Both the position numbers and the translations under genes were made by a program. This document shows positions 8,166-12,108 of a stretch of DNA of 12,108 nt, piece by piece. Within the stretch, counting starts at the first letter, position 1; every line of letters begins with the position of its first letter. Below the pieces are notes generated by a model. It was not told where the DNA came from, made no database searches, and saw nothing but the letters and a program-made list of their open reading frames with translations. Source of the stretch: Gammaproteobacteria bacterium (GTDB lineage: Bacteria; Pseudomonadota; Gammaproteobacteria; Arenicellales; Poriferihabitantaceae); contig VXPI01000203.1 in assembly GCA_009839585.1 (NCBI GenBank), positions 1 to 12,108 on the forward strand, read 5' to 3'.

Positions 8166-9244
8166 ACACTGCAGCCACGGCAACCGACCCGGGAATGACT
8201 TCGCCCCTTGATCGTCGATTTCGCCTGAACCCCGTCAACCAGAGAAGGTGGGAATTGTTCCGGGCCAATCGAAGGAGCATATGGTCATTGTGGATATTTC
8301 TGGTCCTGTTCACTTTCTCGTTGTTCGCCGAGTTTATCGCCAATGACCGTCCATTCTTCGTTTGGTATGACGGACAGGCGTACTGGCCAGTTGCTGTGGA
8401 TTACAGGGAATCCGACTTTGGCGGCCCGTTTCCAACCGAAGCGGTTTATCGGGATCCATGGCTCAAACAGCATATTGAAGAGAACGGCTTTGCACTTTGG
8501 CCGTTAATTCCCTATCACCACACCACCGTCGACTGGGATCTCGACCATCCTGCTCCAGCACCACCAGACGCTTCGCATTGGCTGGGAACAGATGACCAGG
8601 CCCGTGATGTGGTTGCCAGAGTGATTTATGGATTCAGAATATCGGTGTTGTTTGGATTTATCCTGACTCTGCTTAGTGCCGTAATCGGGGTTGGCGCAGG
8701 AGCAGTTCAGGGTTATTTCGGGGGCTGGACCGACCTCCTGTTGCAACGCTTTATGGAAGTTTGGTCCAGTATGCCGACACTGTATATCCTGATTATTCTG
8801 GCAAGTGTTGTCGAACCAGGTTTCTGGTGGCTACTGGGGCTCTTGCTGCTGTTTTCCTGGATGGGGTTTGTAGGCGTCGTACGCGCCGAATTTCTGAAAA
8901 CCCGCAAATTTGAATACGTTCGCGCAGCCCGTGCTTTGGGGGTTGGGCATACCCGCATCATTTTGCGTCATGTGCTGCCCAATGCGCTGGTTGCGACAAT
9001 AACCTTCATGCCATTTACTCTTGCCGGTTCAGTAACGGTTTTGACCTCTCTGGATTTCCTGGGCTTTGGCCTGCCGCCAGGGTCGCCCTCGCTCGGTGAA
9101 TTGCTGCAGCAGGGAAAATCCAATTTGGGAGCACCCTGGCTCGGTATTACCGGCTTCATGGTAATCGGAATCATGCTCTCCCTGCTGATCTTTATCGGCG
9201 AGGGTGTGCGTGATGCCTTTGATCCCAGAAAGCTTTTTCGATGA
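8162..9244 (+). CDS. yejE: YejE-type ABC transporter permease
   Basis: This is the second inner-membrane permease of the Yej importer (DppC/OppC group). The 360-residue protein starts with a cytoplasmic leader containing [17 protein letters not shown], followed by a first membrane helix at about 43-60. A long periplasmic stretch includes YEJ-type aromatic motifs ([26 protein letters not shown]). The conserved [17 protein letters not shown] at about 141-157 marks the start of the permease core. The EAA loop is at about 253-277 ([19 protein letters not shown]). Helices follow near 164-186, 198-220, 223-243, 279-305 and 332-352. The ATG overlaps the yejB stop and the TGA overlaps the yejF start (ATGA at 9241-9244), so the three genes are tightly coupled. 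It is slightly longer than E. coli YejE (341 residues), mainly at the N-terminus. No key feature is missing. Confidence 0.96.
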   Translation: MNTAATATDPGMTSPLDRRFRLNPVNQRRWELFRANRRSIWSLWIFLVLFTFSLFAEFIANDRPFFVWYDGQAYWPVAVDYRESDFGGPFPTEAVYRDPWLKQHIEENGFALWPLIPYHHTTVDWDLDHPAPAPPDASHWLGTDDQARDVVARVIYGFRISVLFGFILTLLSAVIGVGAGAVQGYFGGWTDLLLQRFMEVWSSMPTLYILIILASVVEPGFWWLLGLLLLFSWMGFVGVVRAEFLKTRKFEYVRAARALGVGHTRIILRHVLPNALVATITFMPFTLAGSVTVLTSLDFLGFGLPPGSPSLGELLQQGKSNLGAPWLGITGFMVIGIMLSLLIFIGEGVRDAFDPRKLFR

Positions 9245-10866
9245 ACGATCCGGTTCTCTCGGTTGACAACCTATCGGTGAGTTTCAGACGCACCGAACAA
9301 GGTGTTGAGCAGGTCGCCGATGTGGTACAGGAAGTTGGCTTTGAACTGCACGCCGGAGAGACACTGGCATTGGTCGGCGAGTCTGGATCCGGTAAATCCC
9401 TGACTGCGCTTTCGATTCTCCAGCTGCTGCCTTACCCACATGCCTTCCACCGTACAGGATCGATCCTGTACAAAGGCACTGAACTGGTAGGAACAGAACA
9501 GGAAACGCTGGAGAGAATCCGGGGTAATGATATCTCGATGATCTTTCAGGAACCGATGACGGCCCTGAACCCGCTACACTTGATCGAGAAACAAATCGGC
9601 GAATCACTGGCGCTTCACCAGAATATGCAGGGCCAGGAGGCACATGAGGAAATCCTCTCGCTTCTGGAGAAAGTCGGTATTGATGATCCGAAAACCCGGA
9701 TCCAGTCCTACCCACACCAGCTGTCAGGCGGTCAGCGCCAACGCGTGATGATTGCCATGGCCCTGGCGAACCGTCCGGATATCCTGCTTGCAGATGAACC
9801 CACTACGGCTCTCGATGTGACCGTACAGAGTCGAATCCTGTCGTTACTCAAAGCCTTGCAGTCCAGTGAGAATCTCGGCATCCTGTTGATTACCCACGAC
9901 CTCAACATGGTACGTAAATTCGCAGATCGAATTATGGTCATGCACAACGGACGATTGGTCGAGAAGGGAAAAACAGAAACAGTATTTGCACACCCTCAAC
10001 ACGCCCATACCCGGGAGCTGATTGAAGCCGAACCACCGGTCAGGGTGTCCCCGGAAGAACCGGCAGAGTCCATCTTGTCGGGTGAGAATGTCAAGGTCTG
10101 GTACCCAGTCAAGCGAGGGCTGTTGAAAAGAACAGTCGGCCATATCAAGGCACTCAATCCGACTACGCTGGAATTGCAGACCGGCCGTACCCTGGGAGTG
10201 GTCGGAGAGTCCGGATCAGGAAAGACCACCCTTGCTCTCGCATTGCTGCGCCTGGTTGACTACGAAGGCCAAATAAGGCTTGATGGCAAGCTACTCGGAA
10301 AATTAAGCGGTCCGGCCATGATGCAGATCAGGCGTACCATGCAGGTGGTGTTTCAGGATCCATACGGGTCGTTATCACCCCGCATGCCGGTCGCCGATAT
10401 TGTGAGCGAGGGGCTTGATGCACATAAACTCATGACCGACCCAGAAGATCGGGACCGCGAAGTAATCCGTATGCTGGAACAGGTCGAAATCGACCCAGAT
10501 GTGCGATTTCGCTATCCCCATGAATTTTCGGGCGGACAACGGCAAAGAATCGCCATTGCTCGTGCATTGATACTAAAGCCGAAAATCCTGTTTCTGGATG
10601 AGCCCACTTCAGCGCTAGATCGGACTGTTCAGATTCAGGTGCTCGAACTACTGGAGCGGCTACAGAAACAATACGGTATGGCCTATGTCTTTATTTCTCA
10701 TGACCTGTCGGTTATCCGTGCTATCGCCGATGAGGTGATGGTGATGAAAGCAGGTGATGTTGTCGAGCATGGTGATGCAGAAACACTCTTTGCAAGCCCT
10801 CAGCACCCCTATACACAGATGCTGTTTGAAGCCGCTTTTGAAAGAGGTGCGGTAACTGCCGGATAA
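9241..10866 (+). CDS. yejF: YejF-type ABC transporter ATPase with two nucleotide-binding domains
   Basis: This is the cytoplasmic ATPase that powers the Yej importer, a fusion of two Opp/Dpp-type ATPase domains in one 541-residue chain. Domain 1 has Walker A GESGSGKS (46-53), Q-loop IFQEP (101-105), signature LSGGQRQR (161-168), Walker B ILLADEP (181-187) and the switch His in ITHD (H209). Domain 2 has Walker A GESGSGKT (322-329), FQDPYGSLSPRM (381-392 region), FSGGQRQR (429-436), Walker B ILFLDEP (449-455) and ISHD (H487). All catalytic elements are present in both halves, so both sites may hydrolyse ATP. In E. coli the complex takes up microcin C and short peptides, and in other proteobacteria Yej-like systems are linked to antimicrobial-peptide tolerance or muropeptide recovery. 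The actual substrate here is not decidable from sequence. It is the last gene of the operon. Confidence 0.97.
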   Translation: MNDPVLSVDNLSVSFRRTEQGVEQVADVVQEVGFELHAGETLALVGESGSGKSLTALSILQLLPYPHAFHRTGSILYKGTELVGTEQETLERIRGNDISMIFQEPMTALNPLHLIEKQIGESLALHQNMQGQEAHEEILSLLEKVGIDDPKTRIQSYPHQLSGGQRQRVMIAMALANRPDILLADEPTTALDVTVQSRILSLLKALQSSENLGILLITHDLNMVRKFADRIMVMHNGRLVEKGKTETVFAHPQHAHTRELIEAEPPVRVSPEEPAESILSGENVKVWYPVKRGLLKRTVGHIKALNPTTLELQTGRTLGVVGESGSGKTTLALALLRLVDYEGQIRLDGKLLGKLSGPAMMQIRRTMQVVFQDPYGSLSPRMPVADIVSEGLDAHKLMTDPEDRDREVIRMLEQVEIDPDVRFRYPHEFSGGQRQRIAIARALILKPKILFLDEPTSALDRTVQIQVLELLERLQKQYGMAYVFISHDLSVIRAIADEVMVMKAGDVVEHGDAETLFASPQHPYTQMLFEAAFERGAVTAG

Positions 10867-10900
10867 TTATCAGTCCAGTCCTGACTCGACAAGAAGCCAT

Positions 10901-10949
10901 GTTTCCATTGGAAACTATAACCAATCCTAACTAGGCCGTAGTTATGGTT
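10901..10949 (+). repeat. Two adjacent hairpins downstream of yejF
   Basis: GTTTCC-ATT-GGAAAC (10901-10915) forms a perfect 6-bp stem with a 3-nt loop. Immediately after it, AACCA and TAACTA (10919-10933) pair with TAGTTA and TGGTT (10939-10949) around a GGCCG loop, with a 4-nt bulge on the left arm. They begin 35 nt past the yejF stop, where a transcript end or 3' processing signal would be expected. No run of T follows, so a standard intrinsic terminator is not supported. Confidence 0.35.
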
Positions 10950-10968
10950 GCCGAATCAAAGGGAGACA

Positions 10969-11073
10969 ATGATGATTTATGTTTTTGCAGAAAACATCAT
11001 TATTATGGGAAAGATGGAAATTATTAAGCTGACCTTGAAGGTAAAGGCAAAATTGTTTCACCAAAACCAATAA
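10969..11073 (+). CDS. Possible small protein of 34 residues, unrecognised
   Basis: An ATG at 10969 (or the next codon, ATG at 10972) opens a frame of 34 codons ending in TAA. GGGAGA at 10961-10966 gives an unusually good ribosome binding site for this spacer, with spacing best suited to the second ATG. The predicted peptide begins MMIYVFAENIIIMGKMEI and ends in a lysine-rich amphipathic tail (LTLKVKAKLFHQNQ), so it might associate with membranes. A 7-bp inverted repeat, ATGTTTT-TGCAG-AAAACAT (10979-10997), lies at its 5' end. I do not recognise the product. A short frame with a ribosome binding site can arise by chance in AT-rich DNA, and it could instead be decayed coding sequence near the insertion element. 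Confidence 0.22.
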   Translation: MMIYVFAENIIIMGKMEIIKLTLKVKAKLFHQNQ

Positions 11074-11102
11074 AAACGAAACCAGTAACTCTGCATATAT
11101 CG

Positions 11103-11145
11103 ACCGGAAACCTGTTGTCAACGCACAGTTGAAACAAACCGGAAA
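11103..11145. repeat. 8-bp direct repeat flanking an imperfect palindrome
   Basis: ACCGGAAA occurs at 11103-11110 and again at 11138-11145. Between the copies TTGTCAAC (11115-11122) pairs with GTTG and ACAA (11128-11131 and 11134-11137), apart from a 2-nt bulge, around the loop GCACA. The symmetry could suit a protein-binding or recombination site. No function is assigned. Confidence 0.35.
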
Positions 11146-11236
11146 AATTACAGGAAACAGCAGATAATGCCTGATAAATCCTAACCCTTCTGTTGTGCTT
11201 TTAATATTGATTAAACATATAGTTAGACAATAAGCC

Positions 11237-11892
11237 ATGTCAAAAAATGCACCAGGAAAGCACTGCCGGGAAGGTCTGTCCCTGATTGATCTTTTCAGGA
11301 TGTTTCCCGACAATGCCGCGGCAGAAAACTGGTTCATTCAGGTTCGTGGGATGGTCTGGTCAAGTGTCCTCACTGTGGGTCGGAAAATGTCCAGGACCCC
11401 ACCACCCATCCCGACATGCGGTTTCGTTGCCGCAAGTGTCACAAGTTCTTTTCGACCAGAAGCGGAACGGTTATGCAGGGATCAAACTTCGACTATCAGA
11501 CCTGGGCAATTGCCATATTCCAGATGACTGCCAATCTCAAGGGAGTATCCAGTTTGAAACTGCATCGGGACCTGAACATTGCCCAGAAGAATGCCTGGCA
11601 TCTGGCACATCACATCCGGGAGACTTTCAACGATGGAAACTCCCAGTTTGGAGGTCCGGTTGAGGTCGATGAGACGTTTATCGGTGGAAAACGCAGGAAC
11701 ATGTCCAATGCTAAAAGGAAGGGAATTATATACCCAAGCGGCGAAAGCCCCGGACTATGGAATCTCCCCGCTGGCGTGCACCTTGTGTATAACATAAGCC
11801 ACGACTTTCCCAGGCACAGCGTCGGGCCGCTCGCCGCAATCCGCTTCGCACTGCAGGGCCGCGCTCTGGAACTGCTCGACGGTCCCGAATAA
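11237..11892 (+). pseudogene. IS1595-family transposase remnant, frameshifted and truncated
   Basis: The frame from the ATG at 11237 reads NAPGKHCREGLSLIDLFRMF and AAENWFIQVR, then must shift back one base near 11345-11350 to continue as WDGLVKCPHCGS, so one base appears lost in the Arg codon. The shifted frame contains a zinc ribbon (CPHCGS ... CRKCHKFF), STRSGTVMQGS, the helical ANLKGVSSLKLHRDL and the first catalytic block VEVDETFIGGK. This is the order seen in IS1595-family DDE transposases (ISXO2-like domain). Family resemblance stops at NAKRK near 11718, giving about 160 residues where intact members have roughly 300, so the remaining catalytic residues are missing. The frame then runs through unrelated GC-rich DNA to a TAA at 11890-11892. 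The gene cannot make an active transposase. Terminal inverted repeats and target duplication were not identified. Confidence 0.85.
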
Positions 11893-11895
11893 AAT
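11755..11895 (-). other. GC-rich open fragment, possible gene remnant of unknown origin
   Basis: After the transposase similarity ends, a segment to about 11900 is much richer in G and C than its surroundings. On the minus strand, 46 codons are open between an upstream TAG (11896-11898) and a TAG at 11755-11757. They read FGTVEQFQSAALQCEADCGE, then RPDAVPGKVVAYVIHKVHAS, then GEIP. Residue use looks protein-like, but no start codon or ribosome binding site is present and I do not recognise the family. The plus-strand frame is also open here as the tail of the transposase pseudogene. It may be the end of a gene interrupted or carried by the insertion element, or non-coding IS end sequence. Confidence 0.3.
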
Positions 11896-11908
11896 CTACC
11901 CCGTCAAA

Positions 11909-11934
11909 CCCCCGCCTGAACACTCAGCAGGGGG
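11909..11934. repeat. GC-rich hairpin
   Basis: CCCCC (11909-11913) and CTG (11916-11918) pair with CAG (11925-11927) and GGGGG (11930-11934) around the loop AACACT, with a 2x2 internal mismatch. A T-rich stretch (ATTTTTC) follows only after a further 13 nt. It is therefore a weak terminator candidate at best, positioned between the IS remnant and the next gene. Confidence 0.35.
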
Positions 11935-11960
11935 CGAGTAGTTACAATTTTTCTATAGGA

Positions 11961-11966
11961 TATAAT
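11961..11966 (+). promoter_or_regulatory. Consensus -10 box (TATAAT) for the right-end gene
   Basis: A perfect TATAAT lies 28 nt before the ATG at 11995, which would place the transcription start near 11972 with a leader of about 23 nt. No good -35 matches at 17-18 nt spacing. TTACAA (11942-11947) is only 13 nt away. The box is therefore suggestive rather than proven. Confidence 0.45.
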
Positions 11967-11994
11967 CCACCAAAACCAAACTGGAGAAATTAAC

Positions 11995-12108
11995 ATGAAT
12001 GAAGTTCTTACATTGGATCAAGCAGCAGAGCTCGGCGAAAAAATATATAGGGACCTTTTGAATAAAAAATATGAAGGTAACCATAACGTAAAATTCATGG
12101 CTTATTAT
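11995..12108 (+). CDS. Unrecognised protein, N-terminal 38 codons only
   Basis: The reading frame starts at ATG 11995 and is still open at the right edge of the window. It is preceded by GGAG 8 nt upstream (CTGGAGAAATTAAC) and by a TATAAT box, so it looks like a genuinely expressed gene. The visible start reads MNEVLTLDQAAELGEKIYRD then LLNKKYEGNHNVKFMAYY, a charged helical opening without a signal peptide. I do not recognise the family from 38 residues. Its base composition is AT-rich, in contrast to the GC-rich block just before it. Confidence 0.7.
   Translation, partial: MNEVLTLDQAAELGEKIYRDLLNKKYEGNHNVKFMAYY

Larger units (their letters stand above)
10867..11236. other. Structured intergenic spacer after the yej operon
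   Basis: About 370 nt with no confidently called gene lie between yejF and the transposase remnant. The stretch is AT-rich compared with yejF. It contains several short inverted repeats, an 8-bp direct repeat around a palindrome, and one possible 34-codon ORF, each listed separately. A long open frame on the minus strand (10942-11337) has no family features, runs across the start of the IS remnant, and is treated as chance. No T-tract terminator is evident, and I did not find a clear terminal inverted repeat of the IS. Confidence 0.6.
11059..11979. repeat. 12-bp direct repeat CACCAAAACCAA bracketing the IS remnant
   Basis: The same 12 bases occur at 11059-11070 and 11968-11979. The two copies enclose about 900 nt containing the transposase pseudogene and the GC-rich block, a size close to that of an IS1595-family element. 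IS1595 elements usually make 8-bp duplications and the word is low in complexity, so a chance match is quite possible. Confidence 0.3.

Noticed and set aside
10942..11337. 131-codon minus-strand frame with a hydrophobic middle
   Set aside because: It overlaps the N-terminal coding region of the transposase, has no recognisable domain, and its hydrophobicity follows from AT-rich DNA read in this phase.
11237..11527. Programmed frameshifting to produce the IS1595 transposase
   Set aside because: No slippery heptamer is visible at 11340-11352. This IS family normally uses a single frame, and the protein is truncated anyway, so decay is the simpler explanation.
11893..11960. Integron attC site near the right-hand gene
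   Set aside because: The GC-rich hairpin and GTTACAA do not form the paired R/L core sites required, and no integrase is in view.

Overview
The window looks like chromosomal DNA from a gammaproteobacterium of roughly balanced base composition. MutY and the complete yejABEF transporter are closest in layout to gammaproteobacterial versions. This placement rests on remembered family features, not on a search. No ribosomal RNA, tRNA or CRISPR array is visible.

Layout, left to right. (1) Positions 1-517, plus strand: the end of a RelE/HigB-type (phage Gp49-like) toxin gene, overlapping by 4 nt a helix-turn-helix antitoxin gene. (2) Positions 622-3144, minus strand: mutY, then a TRZ/ATZ-family amidohydrolase that best fits 8-oxoguanine deaminase. 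A candidate promoter lies just upstream of mutY. (3) Positions 3145-3475: a gene-free, AT-leaning gap between divergent genes. (4) Positions 3476-5065, plus strand: an AAA-ATPase-like protein with a C-terminal PD-(D/E)XK nuclease-like domain. (5) Positions 5099-10866, plus strand: yejA-yejB-yejE-yejF, with a 1-nt gap followed by two ATGA overlaps, encoding a complete peptide-type ABC importer. (6) Positions 10867-11236: a gene-poor spacer with several short hairpins, an 8-bp direct repeat and one possible 34-residue ORF. (7) Positions 11237-11892: an IS1595-family transposase pseudogene, frameshifted and cut short, running into a GC-rich segment of unknown origin. (8) Positions 11995-12108: the start of an unrecognised gene behind a TATAAT box and a good ribosome binding site.

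How the genes work together. MutY removes adenine mispaired with 8-oxoguanine in DNA, and the deaminase would destroy the free oxidised base, so the minus-strand pair looks like a small unit for handling oxidised guanine. YejA, YejB, YejE and YejF form one importer for oligopeptides or peptide-like compounds. YejA here carries an unusual C-terminal membrane segment. The toxin-antitoxin pair, the AAA/PD-(D/E)XK gene and the IS remnant are accessory-type genes interspersed with housekeeping ones. I found no clearly new multi-gene system. The observations most worth following are the mutY/8-oxoguanine-deaminase pairing, the anchored YejA, and the AAA/nuclease gene 33 nt upstream of the yej operon.
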